64,000 nt of DNA from Caballeronia glebae. GTDB lineage: Bacteria; Pseudomonadota; Gammaproteobacteria; Burkholderiales; Burkholderiaceae. Below the pieces are notes generated by a model that had not been told where the DNA came from, searched no databases, and worked only from the letters and a program-made list of their open reading frames with translations. Location of the stretch: NCBI RefSeq assembly GCF_001545035.1, contig NZ_FCOJ02000016.1, forward strand, positions 62,001 to 126,000, in the 5' to 3' direction. How positions within the stretch are numbered: the stretch's first letter is position 1; the number at the start of each line of letters is the position of its first letter. Made by a program: the position numbers and the translations under genes. Below are positions 23,478-31,222 of this stretch, in pieces.

Positions 23478-24953
23478 TCATGGTTGTCTCGTGGCGGAGC
23501 CGCCGAGTGTCTTCGTCGTTGCCTCGCAGGCGGTGCCGTGGAAACTTGTGGCAGGCGGATTGAGCGGCGGGAACACGAACATGAAGTTCGCCGAGTCGCT
23601 GCCGGTCGCGGCCGTTGCATACACGTATCCCGTCGAGCTGATGACCGGAGAGGAGCGCCCGCCGCCATGCCACTTCAATTCGGCGACGGGCTGTAATGTC
23701 ACGATGTCGAGCGTGGTTAAAGCGCCCGCGGTCGCGACATACACGAGGTTACATGACGCGGCTGCCGCGACGATCGATTCGCCAGGCAGGTCGACATGAT
23801 TTGCGAGCACATTAGCAACTGAAAAACCCGCAAGCCCGCCTTTCTGTTCCACGACGATCAACCGGCCGTCAGGCAGACGTGTCGGCACGGCGGCGACGAC
23901 GCCGAGATTGCCGGTGGAATCGGCCAAAGGCGTAAAGTTCGGCCCGGCGAACGTGAGCCGGTTCGATTTTTCGCCGCTCGCCGCCACGACCGTATGGCCG
24001 TCGGGCAAGATGAGCGGCCCTGACGATGCGACACGATTCGCGTCGTGCACGCGAAACCGCTCGGTGAATCCCTGCGCGGGATCGAACGTGTAGCCAACGA
24101 GATCCTGCCTCGCGTCGGAGATCATCACGGTCGGTGTCTCGCCCTTGTCGCTCTGCCAGATCGCGACGTTGGACAATGGCCACGTCGTATCGTCGGGCAG
24201 GCATGCGGCGAAGTTCGTGCATGACGGCGGCGCGGAGGGCTCGTCGAATCCCCATGGAGGCAACAGGTCGAGCAGATCGTGCCAGTTCGCGCTGCCCGAC
24301 ACCGTGCCGGGCGTGGGCTCGGCCACGAGCGTATCGCCGAGCACTGCGCCGCTGGTGGAGAACGCGACCAGGCGCAACGAGGTATAGACCGGTGTGGAGT
24401 ACACCGCCGGCACGATGACGGACTCGACGCCGTTGCTGCTCCAGATGTTCGGCGGCGCGTTGGCATCGCCGCGACTGCTGTATTTCGTGTCGCTCCAGCG
24501 CTGCGGGAACGGCGTCTGATACAGCCACCCTCCGCCGGCGGAGAACTTGTGCAGCGTGGATTCGTAACGATAGACGCTCGTCTCTCCCGCGACGAGAACA
24601 CGCGTCTCGGCTACCACGTACACCGATCCGTCCACACCGACCACAGGCGAGGACGTGACCCATTGTCCCGCTGGCAACTGGCGGCTCCAGGCGGGCGTGC
24701 CATCGGCGTGAAAGGCGAGCACCTGTCCGTTGAGGTTGCCGATGTAGACAGTCCCGTCTGGGCCGACGACAGGGCCTGCGCCTGAAGCGAGTGGGCCGAT
24801 CGTCGCGGCACGTACCGTCTTCGTCGCGGGAGCCGTGACGACCTTTGCGAAACCGGTGTTCGACGCGTCGGCGTGCGGATGCGTCCACTCGGCATAGCCG
24901 ACATTCGCGATGGCTGCGAGCCCGGCAACAAATAGCACTGGTTTGATGTCCAT
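23478..24953 (-). CDS. Secreted beta-propeller (PQQ/YVTN-like repeat) protein
   Basis: A 491-residue protein with a Sec signal peptide (MDIKPVLFVAGLAAIANVGY, cleavage after YA). Repeats such as VGPDGTVYIGNLNGQVLAF and VVGVDGSVYVVAETRVLVAG have the PQQ-like beta-propeller rhythm. No catalytic residues can be named. Probably periplasmic or surface-exposed. It converges with the MBL gene, 46 bases apart. Confidence 0.75.
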   Translation of the reverse strand: MDIKPVLFVAGLAAIANVGYAEWTHPHADASNTGFAKVVTAPATKTVRAATIGPLASGAGPVVGPDGTVYIGNLNGQVLAFHADGTPAWSRQLPAGQWVTSSPVVGVDGSVYVVAETRVLVAGETSVYRYESTLHKFSAGGGWLYQTPFPQRWSDTKYSSRGDANAPPNIWSSNGVESVIVPAVYSTPVYTSLRLVAFSTSGAVLGDTLVAEPTPGTVSGSANWHDLLDLLPPWGFDEPSAPPSCTNFAACLPDDTTWPLSNVAIWQSDKGETPTVMISDARQDLVGYTFDPAQGFTERFRVHDANRVASSGPLILPDGHTVVAASGEKSNRLTFAGPNFTPLADSTGNLGVVAAVPTRLPDGRLIVVEQKGGLAGFSVANVLANHVDLPGESIVAAAASCNLVYVATAGALTTLDIVTLQPVAELKWHGGGRSSPVISSTGYVYATAATGSDSANFMFVFPPLNPPATSFHGTACEATTKTLGGSATRQP

Positions 24954-25391
24954 CGCGCCCCCTTGAATGACGTGTTGTCCGGGCGGAGATCAATGGCTCG
25001 CGTTGAAGTTATCAGCACACGAGTGGCATTTGCCATAGCGCTTGCAGCCAGGCACTTCGACGACTGGCATGAGCATTTGCGATTCTGCCTTCGTTGCCGA
25101 GCGCAAACGGCGACGCACTCTCCGTGGTCGGTCAAATGCACAGACCGGGCCAATCGGGCATCGAGTCCGAACCGGGTAGCGTAAGCGCCTGAATTTGCGA
25201 CGTTTCCCTGGATAAGCCTCTGCTCCGAAGTTACGCGGCGCCGGGCAAGAAAGATTGGAATGGCGGTTAGCGTCCAACACATCGCTCATGCTGTTGTTAT
25301 CTGCCCGCGTATCGTCGTGTGCTTGTCTGGTGGCGACTTAGAATGGAATGGTCCACGCGTATACAGGACACGAGCCAGGACACGAGCGATC
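24954..25391. other. Gap without a recognisable gene
   Basis: 438 bases between the divergent beta-propeller and SRPBCC genes. Open frames on both strands show no family resemblance; this is presumably promoter space. Confidence 0.4.
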
Positions 25392-25940
25392 ATGACGCCA
25401 CGAACGAGAACCGTCCTCGCCCTGACGGCGTTGCTGCTTGCGATCGCCGCCGCATTCTTCATTCCATTGCCGCGCGATGCTTCGCCCGCGACGCGGATTA
25501 TCAGCATCGTCGAGATTCAACGTGCGCCCTCCGCCGTGTTCGAATTCGTCACAACGCCGGCTTACTGGCCAGCATGGCATCCGTCGTCATTGTCGGTTCA
25601 AGGAACGACTGACCATCCGCTTGAAGTGGGAGAACAGGTGGCCGAGGAGTTTCGCGTGGCGGGCAGACGCGGCCGTGTCGTCTGGACCGTCAGCGTCAAG
25701 ACGTATCCGGTGCGGTGGTCGATCGACGGCGTGATCGATGGTCGCGCTGCCGGCACTGTCACCTATATGCTCGCGCCGCGAACGAACGGGACACGCTTCA
25801 TCCGCGAGTTCACATATCGCGCACCTTCGGTATGGTTCGCTATCCTGAACTGGATCGTACTGAAGGGCACGATCCAGTCCGAATCTGACGAGGCGGTGAT
25901 GCGGTTGAAGCGCTTGCTCGAAAGCATGCCCGCACGTTAG
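25392..25940 (+). CDS. SRPBCC-family protein with N-terminal membrane anchor
   Basis: A 182-residue protein. Residues 8-26 form a hydrophobic anchor or signal (VLALTALLLAIAAAFFIPLP). The rest is a START/Bet v1-like fold: RIISIVEIQRAPSAVFEFVT, WPAWHPSSLSV, and the final long helix. Such domains bind hydrophobic ligands. The in-frame extension to 25260 has no ribosome site. A damaged copy of its 3' third occurs at 40953-41191. Confidence 0.75.
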   Translation: MTPRTRTVLALTALLLAIAAAFFIPLPRDASPATRIISIVEIQRAPSAVFEFVTTPAYWPAWHPSSLSVQGTTDHPLEVGEQVAEEFRVAGRRGRVVWTVSVKTYPVRWSIDGVIDGRAAGTVTYMLAPRTNGTRFIREFTYRAPSVWFAILNWIVLKGTIQSESDEAVMRLKRLLESMPAR

Positions 25941-25960
25941 GTTCGACAATGCGTCGCCCG

Positions 25961-26236
25961 TTACACCGCGGCGAAGACGCTGGCGAGCGCCTCGTCGTCG
26001 AGCACTGGCGCGAGCCTGAGTTGCATCAGGTCATTCCAGGCGTACGCAAATTGGGCAAGCTTCCTGGGATCGTCCGTTTCGAAAAGTCCGAAGCCACAAC
26101 TGAGGTCGGCACTGGTCCAGCGGCCAAGAAGCGTGACACCGTCAGGCGGCACACCACCCTTGTTTTGAAATCGCGCAATCGCTTCCGCACGGGTTTCCGC
26201 GTCGGGTGTCCACGTGAATGTCATCATGAATTTCAT
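25961..26236 (-). CDS. DUF3303-like small protein
   Basis: A 91-residue protein with the pattern MKFMMTFTWTPD...RF...GVTLLGRW...GFGLFETDDP..L..FAYAWNDLMQL, matching the DUF3303 dimeric alpha/beta-barrel type fold. Function unknown. AGGAGGCACGCC precedes the ATG at 26236, so the long upstream extension of the frame is not used. It converges with the SRPBCC gene, 20 bases apart. Confidence 0.75.
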   Translation of the reverse strand: MKFMMTFTWTPDAETRAEAIARFQNKGGVPPDGVTLLGRWTSADLSCGFGLFETDDPRKLAQFAYAWNDLMQLRLAPVLDDEALASVFAAV

Positions 26237-26760
26237 GGCGTGCCTCCTGGCTCGTCGGTGATGGATATGCGGTATACGCGCGGACCCGATCAATGGATGC
26301 GCGGAGCAACGCGAGAGATGGCGGGCACAAATGCGAGGACGTCGACGTCGAGCCAATGGCATCGACCGGCCGTTCACGGCTTGCGCTAGCTGATGCCGAT
26401 CGCGCAGCCAGATGAGACTGACATCGTCGCTCTGTACGAAGCCGGTGCCGACCAACCCGCTGCCATCGTTCAGATTGTCGGTTTCGTCGCGTTTTGGCCG
26501 TAGTTGTCCTTCGGATCGAGATAGTCGATTGCCTGACATTCCACGACCTGCGAGGCACGCGCTTCATGCAAAGCGTCGATACGCGCGTGTTGATGGAAGA
26601 TGTCGCGCTGTACAACACGACCGTGACGAATGCCGAGGACATTCAGAACCGCAAGTTCGTCGACGACAAGGCGTCGATCAAACGAGCTAGAGATCTGATG
26701 GAGACACACTGACCGCCGGGCGAGCGCGCGTCTTCGCATACTCGTCCACGCTGAATCCGG
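26237..26760. other. Gap; one possible coding remnant
   Basis: 524 bases between the DUF3303-like gene and nrsF. A plus-strand frame ending at 26712 (TTG at 26494; ends KASIKRARDLMETH) has protein-like composition but lacks a ribosome site and a recognisable family; it could be the tail of a lost gene. Confidence 0.35.
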
Positions 26761-27402
26761 CTACCAGCGCAAGAGCCGCGGGCCCAGCCATGCGCCGATG
26801 AGCGCCGGCATCACCATGCCCATTGCGTACCACACGCCCCAAAACGCGGGGCTCATCTCCGGGCAGTGCAGGCAGTAGACGATCGTCGCGACCGAACTTG
26901 CCAGCAAGCCGGCGGCGGCGCCGGCAAGCCGCAGGCGCGTCGGCGCGAGAGATCGCATCGCCCAGATCGCGGCGGGAAAGGTCGGTATCGAGAGCAGCAG
27001 GATATTGAACGGGCAGGTGCGCCACGTATGACCCAGCACGAGCGCCCAGCGTGCGGTCGAATCCGCCCGGTCCAGAACCAGCCAGCCAGCAATCCAGACC
27101 GCCGCGAAGGGCAACGCGACGATCATCCAGGAATAGCCCGCGCGCGCGCCGGGCCGGCCGATCCGGTCGACGGCGAGCATCGCGCCGATACCAATGGCCA
27201 GCGGGAACGCGAGCTTCGCCCAGAAGATGCCCGTGCGGGCGACGATGCCGAGATCGTGACGCACGCCGAACACGATGCTCATCAAAACAAGCGAGCCCGC
27301 CGCGCCGAGCAGCAGAGCCTGAACGAACCTGCGAGAAACGACCGTTCGGTCGACGCGCGTGACCTGATTCGAAAGGAGGGTGATGAGTTCATCGGTTTTC
27401 AT
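26761..27402 (-). CDS. nrsF: NrsF-family anti-sigma factor (DUF1109)
   Basis: A 213-residue inner-membrane protein with a short cytoplasmic N-terminus ([20 protein letters not shown]) and six hydrophobic segments, the NrsF/DUF1109 layout. Cysteines occur in RTCPFN and [10 protein letters not shown]; in characterised NrsF proteins conserved cysteines take part in sensing oxidants or metals. It holds the partner ECF sigma factor inactive until stress. Its ATG overlaps the sigma gene stop in an ATGA, so the pair is translationally coupled. The locus corresponds to the SigF/NrsF system of Azospira suillum. Confidence 0.9.
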   Translation of the reverse strand: MKTDELITLLSNQVTRVDRTVVSRRFVQALLLGAAGSLVLMSIVFGVRHDLGIVARTGIFWAKLAFPLAIGIGAMLAVDRIGRPGARAGYSWMIVALPFAAVWIAGWLVLDRADSTARWALVLGHTWRTCPFNILLLSIPTFPAAIWAMRSLAPTRLRLAGAAAGLLASSVATIVYCLHCPEMSPAFWGVWYAMGMVMPALIGAWLGPRLLRW

Positions 27403-27947
27403 CGAAGTCCCCGGATTTTGGCGGCGAGTGCCTTGAGACCGCGATGCACGCCCACCTTCACGGCCGATTCCGAAAGACCCGTGATCCGCGCGGTCTCCGT
27501 CACTGACAATCCCTCCAGTTTCATATGAACGATGGGCAGGCGCTGCTTGTCCGGCAGATGTTCGAGCAACTTGCCGACGTCGTGGCGCGCCTGAGCCGGT
27601 TCGTCGTCGGTGGCGGCGAGCAGTTCTTCGTGATCGTCGAGGGGTACGTTCAGCGAGTCGCGACGCGCATGCGCGCGGAAAAAATCCATGAGTTTGTAAC
27701 GGGCGATCGCGTGCAGCCAGGCCGTCAACGGCTCATCCGGACGATAAGTGTGACGCGCGTTATGAACCGCCAGCAGAATTTCCTGGACGAGATCCTCGAT
27801 GTCATCGGGACGATGCGCGATGCGCTTTCGCAGATAGCCGCGCAAATGCCGCGTGAGAGCCTGCAGGAAACTGCGATACGCGTTCTGATCGCCATCGAGT
27901 CCGCCGATGAACAACGCTTTCAGCCGGCTTTCCGCATCTTGCGACAT
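27399..27947 (-). CDS. sigF: ECF sigma factor (SigF type) partnered with NrsF
   Basis: A 182-residue ECF sigma factor. Region 2 contains [20 protein letters not shown] and the region 2.4 helix [16 protein letters not shown]; region 4 has [20 protein letters not shown] then [12 protein letters not shown] use the ATG at 27947 (ACAGGAACC upstream), where family similarity starts. A longer in-frame form from ATG 28103 has an AGGAGGTG site and would add 52 low-complexity residues; it fits the predicted promoter well, so it remains possible. It likely transcribes itself and the opposite yedZ1-yedY1-mrpX arm. Confidence 0.88.
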   Translation of the reverse strand: MSQDAESRLKALFIGGLDGDQNAYRSFLQALTRHLRGYLRKRIAHRPDDIEDLVQEILLAVHNARHTYRPDEPLTAWLHAIARYKLMDFFRAHARRDSLNVPLDDHEELLAATDDEPAQARHDVGKLLEHLPDKQRLPIVHMKLEGLSVTETARITGLSESAVKVGVHRGLKALAAKIRGLR

Positions 27948-28129
27948 GGTTCCTGTGAGTCCGGTGCAACGAGACGAAGAAAGGGACGAAGAAGCGGACG
28001 AAGCGCCCGCAGCGGCAAGGGCGACACGGCCGCCGCGCCGTGGTTCGATCGCTTCAGGGTAGCCGAAGCCGTGATTCGTCTCAATAGCGCCTTCCTGATC
28101 CATGGTCGTCGTTCACCTCCTGCTCTACG

Positions 28130-28160
28130 TTAGTTCGCTGCTTCGCCGTCGCGCGTTACA
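28130..28160 (-). promoter_or_regulatory. Candidate ECF promoter for sigF-nrsF
   Basis: On the minus strand TGTAAC (28160-28155), a 17-base spacer, then CGAACTAA (28137-28130). Same elements and spacing as the two plus-strand sites nearby, which supports autoregulation by the sigma factor. Transcription would start near 28123, just before an AGGAGGTG ribosome site at 28121-28114. Confidence 0.65.
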
Positions 28161-28168
28161 GCGTGCCC

Positions 28169-28199
28169 TGTAACTTTTTTCGGGCAGTTGGCGAACTCA
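28169..28199 (+). promoter_or_regulatory. Candidate ECF promoter, distal site
   Basis: TGTAAC (28169-28174), a 17-base spacer that includes a T6 run, then CGAACTCA (28192-28199), facing the cytochrome b gene. It could be a second start for the yedZ1 arm. Confidence 0.5.
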
Positions 28200-28230
28200 C
28201 CTGACGACGACGCAGATTTCACGGAACGGC

Positions 28231-28261
28231 TGTAACCGGCGATGCGTCCGCGACGAATTAA
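28231..28261 (+). promoter_or_regulatory. Candidate ECF promoter for yedZ1-yedY1-mrpX
   Basis: TGTAAC (28231-28236), 17-base spacer, CGAATTAA (28254-28261). The box ends 28 bases before the ATG of the cytochrome b gene, a realistic leader length. Confidence 0.65.
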
Positions 28262-28289
28262 CCAGTAACCGACCTTCAGGGTGACTGAC

Positions 28290-28928
28290 ATGGAAACGAT
28301 GAAAGCACCACTTGCCTCAGCGCACGAAAGCTCGCCTCGCGATGCGCCGATTCATCCGCTGTGGCTGCGCATCACGCACTGGCTCAATGCATTCGCCGCG
28401 CTGATCATGATGTTTTCCGGCTGGCGCATCTACGACGCGTCGCCGGTGTTCAGGCAGATCGTCATCCCGCCGTCGATCACGCTCGGCGGCTGGCTCGGCG
28501 GCGCGTTGCAGTGGCATTTCGCGGCGATGTGGCTGCTGGTCTTCAACGGCATCGTCTATGTCGCGCTGAACGTGGCGAGCGGCCGCTTCTTCTCGAAGTT
28601 CTTTCCTCTTTCACCGAGCGCCGTGTTGCGCGATCTCATCGCCGCATTGAGCGGCAAGCTCGCGCACGCCGATTTGCGCCAGTACAACGCGGTGCAGAAG
28701 CTCGCTTATCTCGCGGTCATCGCCGATCTGTTCGTGCTCGTGCTCTCTGGGCTCGCGATCTGGAAGTCGGTGCAATTTCCGTTGCTGCGCGAACTGATGG
28801 GCGGCTACGACAACGCGCGCATCGTGCATTTCTGCGCGATGGCGGTGATGGCGGCGTTCGTCGTCGTGCATGTGGCGATGGTCGCGCTCGTGCCGCGCTC
28901 GCTGCTGACGATGCTGCGCGGCCGCTGA
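28290..28928 (+). CDS. yedZ1: Cytochrome b561-type membrane subunit (YedZ1-like)
   Basis: A 212-residue membrane protein with four main hydrophobic helices and His residues placed for haem b: LWLRITHWLNAFAALIMM, LQWHFAAMWLL, and VHFCAMAVMAAFVVVHVAMV. It would pass quinol electrons to the molybdoenzyme encoded 19 bases downstream. I start at ATG 28290 (CAGGGTGAC upstream); GTG 28281 is an alternative. In Azospira the equivalent YedZ1 is part of the SigF hypochlorite-response regulon; an MsrQ-like role is inferred. Confidence 0.82.
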   Translation: METMKAPLASAHESSPRDAPIHPLWLRITHWLNAFAALIMMFSGWRIYDASPVFRQIVIPPSITLGGWLGGALQWHFAAMWLLVFNGIVYVALNVASGRFFSKFFPLSPSAVLRDLIAALSGKLAHADLRQYNAVQKLAYLAVIADLFVLVLSGLAIWKSVQFPLLRELMGGYDNARIVHFCAMAVMAAFVVVHVAMVALVPRSLLTMLRGR

Positions 28929-28947
28929 TTGAAGCTGGGAACACGCC

Positions 28948-29724
28948 ATGAAAACCGACGACAAGCGAATCATCAAGGTGGATCGCGCAGCCGTGCTGGC
29001 GGACGCGCGCCGCGAACTCGACAATCCTTCGCGGCGGCTCTTCGGCAAGCGCATGCTGACGCTGGGCGGCCTGTCGCTCCTGACGGGTTGCTCGATCACC
29101 GACGGCGACTCGGTGAATAAATTCCTCACCGCCGTCTCGCGCCTGAACGATCGCGCGCAGGCGCTGCTCTTCGATCCGAAGCAGCTCGCGCCGACCTACA
29201 CCGAGGCGCAGCTCACGCGGCCGTTTCCATTCAATGCGTTCTACGGAATCGACGATGTACCGGAGGTGAACGGCGATGACTATCGCCTGAAAGTGAGCGG
29301 TCTCGTCACAGGGCAGCGCGTGTGGACCCTGCCGGAGTTGTATGCGCTGCCGCACGCGGAGCAGATCACGCGGCACATCTGCGTCGAAGGCTGGAGCGCG
29401 ATCGGGCGCTGGGGCGGCACGCCGTTCTCCGAGTTTCTGCGGCGCGTGGGCGCGGACACGACGGCGAAGTACGTCGGCTTCCGTTGCGCCGACGACTACT
29501 ACGAAAGCATCGACATGCCGACGGCGCTGCATCCGCAGACCCTTCTGACGTTCGAATACGACGGCCAGCGTCTGCCCGCGAAATACGGCTATCCGATGAA
29601 GCTGCGCATGCCGACCAAGCTCGGCTACAAGAATCCGAAGCACATCGTCGAGATTTTCGTCACCAATGCGTATCCGGGCGGCTATTGGGTCGACCAGGGA
29701 TACAACTGGTTCGGCGGCTCCTGA
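28948..29724 (+). CDS. yedY1: MsrP/YedY-like molybdopterin oxidoreductase
   Basis: A 258-residue sulfite-oxidase-fold molybdoenzyme. The N-terminal part has a hydrophobic segment LTLGGLSLLTGCSITDGDS with a possible lipobox (LLTGC), so it is exported. The molybdenum-ligand Cys is in ITRHICVEGWSAIGRWGG near residue 150; the domain ends in the characteristic AYPGGYWVDQGYNWFGG. Enzymes of this type reduce methionine sulfoxide in periplasmic proteins. Flanked by cytochrome b and a Met-rich peptide, it most likely repairs oxidised methionines after reactive chlorine stress, as YedY1 does in Azospira suillum. Confidence 0.88.
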   Translation: MKTDDKRIIKVDRAAVLADARRELDNPSRRLFGKRMLTLGGLSLLTGCSITDGDSVNKFLTAVSRLNDRAQALLFDPKQLAPTYTEAQLTRPFPFNAFYGIDDVPEVNGDDYRLKVSGLVTGQRVWTLPELYALPHAEQITRHICVEGWSAIGRWGGTPFSEFLRRVGADTTAKYVGFRCADDYYESIDMPTALHPQTLLTFEYDGQRLPAKYGYPMKLRMPTKLGYKNPKHIVEIFVTNAYPGGYWVDQGYNWFGGS

Positions 29725-29790
29725 GCGCCGCGCCATTCACCGGTTCCGGATCGTCCGGATGCCATGTCCGACTCACCAAGGAGAGAAGCA

Positions 29791-30039
29791 ATGAAGCGAT
29801 TGATGACGGCAGTACTCGTAGCGGCTCTGTCGATGGGCGCATCGACCGTGTTCGCGCAGGCAAGCGGCGCGATGTCGAACGACGCCATGTCGAAAGACTC
29901 GATGAAGAAAGACAACATGTCTAACGATTCGATGAGCAAAGGCGCCATGTCGCACGACTCGATGAGCAAGAGCGACAAGATGAAGAAGCACGATGCGATG
30001 GGCATGGACCATCCGGCATCGGGCGCGATGTCGCAATAA
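29791..30039 (+). CDS. mrpX: Methionine-rich MXKDX pentapeptide-repeat protein (MrpX type)
   Basis: An 82-residue exported protein: signal peptide MKRLMTAVLVAALSMGASTV with cleavage at VFAQA, then repeats of the type MSNDA-MSKDS-MKKDN-MSNDS-MSKGA-MSHDS. About 16 methionines lie in the mature part. MXKDX proteins act as sacrificial methionine sinks for hypochlorous acid, recycled by a YedY1/MsrP enzyme. GGAGAGAAGCA precedes the ATG at 29791. A clear terminator follows, so it ends the arm. Confidence 0.88.
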   Translation: MKRLMTAVLVAALSMGASTVFAQASGAMSNDAMSKDSMKKDNMSNDSMSKGAMSHDSMSKSDKMKKHDAMGMDHPASGAMSQ

Positions 30040-30057
30040 CGCGCGAGGAGATCGGAA

Positions 30058-30087
30058 CCGGGCGCGCAGACGCCCGGATTTCGTTTT
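30058..30087 (+). terminator. Rho-independent terminator after mrpX
   Basis: Seven-bp stem CCGGGCG/CGCCCGG with loop CGCAGA, followed by ATTTCGTTTT. It lies 18 bases behind the mrpX stop codon. Confidence 0.75.
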
Positions 30088-30280
30088 ACGCCCGCGCCTG
30101 GAGATCATCTGGAAGAGGCCGGCGAGCAGTGTCGGCGGCAGAAAAAGCGCGTTGCGTATACGTTCCCTGACGCCTCCCGCAATGGCCGCGCGTCAGAGTG
30201 TCGACAGACTCCATTTCCCCCGAGCACATCCCCGAACTCATGCAAGAATACGCCCAACTGACTGCGGGAAGGGGCGGCGC

Positions 30281-31222
30281 GTGGGCGTGAATTTCGATTT
30301 GAATGACTTACAGGCGTTTCGAGCCGTGGTCGAACTGGGCAGCTTCCGAAAGGCCGCCGAGTCGGTCAACATTTCCCAGCCGGCGTTGAGCCGGCGCATC
30401 GAAAAGCTCGAAGATGCGCTGGGCGTGCGCCTTTTCGAACGCACGACACGCAGCGTCACGCTCACCACGGTCGGCCGCGTGTTCGCGCCGAGCGCGGAGC
30501 AACTGCTCGACGATCTCGATGTTGCGCTTCTCGGCATCCGCGACGTGTCGTCGAGCCGCCTGGGTCACGTGACCATCGCTTGCGTGCCTTCGGTCGCTTA
30601 TTACTTTCTGCCGAACGTGGTCGCGAGCTTTCACCGCCGCTATCCGCGCATCCGGGTCAAGCTGCTCGACTCCAGCGCCAACGAGGTGCTCAGCAGCGTC
30701 ATCAGCGGCGAGGCGGATTTCGGCGTGAGTTTTATCGGCAGCCAGGAGGCCGAAGTCGATTTCAAGGTGTTGTTGCAGGAGCGCTTCGTTGCCGCGTGCC
30801 GGCGCGACCATCCGCTCGCGCAAAAGAAACGCGTCACCTGGAACGAGCTCTATGAGCACGAGTACGTGTCCGTCGACAAGACTTCGGGCAATCGCCTGCT
30901 GCTCGATCAGGCGCTCTCCGCCGTCGCGCCGCGCGCGCCGAGTGTCTGCGAGACGCGTCACGTCACGACGCTGCTCGGTCTGATCGAAGCGGGTCTCGGC
31001 GTGGCGGCGGTGCCCTCGATGGCAATGCCCGGGCGCGACCACCCGGTTCTCACGAGCGTGCCGCTGGTCGATCCGGTGGTGAAGCGGCGCGTGGGCATCG
31101 TGACGCGGCGCGGCCGTGCGCTCACGCCGGCCGCGCAGCAGTTTCACCGCACGATCATCGAGTTGAAGCGCGGCGACGACTCCAGCCCGCCAGCAAAGTC
31201 GGCAGGGACAGCCGCATCGTGA
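30281..31222 (+). CDS. LysR-family transcriptional regulator
   Basis: A 313-residue LysR regulator. The winged helix-turn-helix occupies residues 5-65 (LNDLQAFRAVVELGSFRKAA, PALSRRIEKLEDALGVRLFE); the inducer-binding domain follows from about 95. GGAAGGGG is 7 bases before the GTG at 30281, which I take as start; GTG 30287 is also possible and the frame is open much further upstream without support. Its TGA overlaps the GTG start of the symporter, so the two are co-translated and the regulator probably responds to the transported dicarboxylate or a product. Confidence 0.88.
   Translation: MGVNFDLNDLQAFRAVVELGSFRKAAESVNISQPALSRRIEKLEDALGVRLFERTTRSVTLTTVGRVFAPSAEQLLDDLDVALLGIRDVSSSRLGHVTIACVPSVAYYFLPNVVASFHRRYPRIRVKLLDSSANEVLSSVISGEADFGVSFIGSQEAEVDFKVLLQERFVAACRRDHPLAQKKRVTWNELYEHEYVSVDKTSGNRLLLDQALSAVAPRAPSVCETRHVTTLLGLIEAGLGVAAVPSMAMPGRDHPVLTSVPLVDPVVKRRVGIVTRRGRALTPAAQQFHRTIIELKRGDDSSPPAKSAGTAAS

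Noticed and set aside
29872-30000. Tandem DNA repeat without coding role
   Set aside because: The repetition is explained by the MXKDX protein repeats of mrpX.
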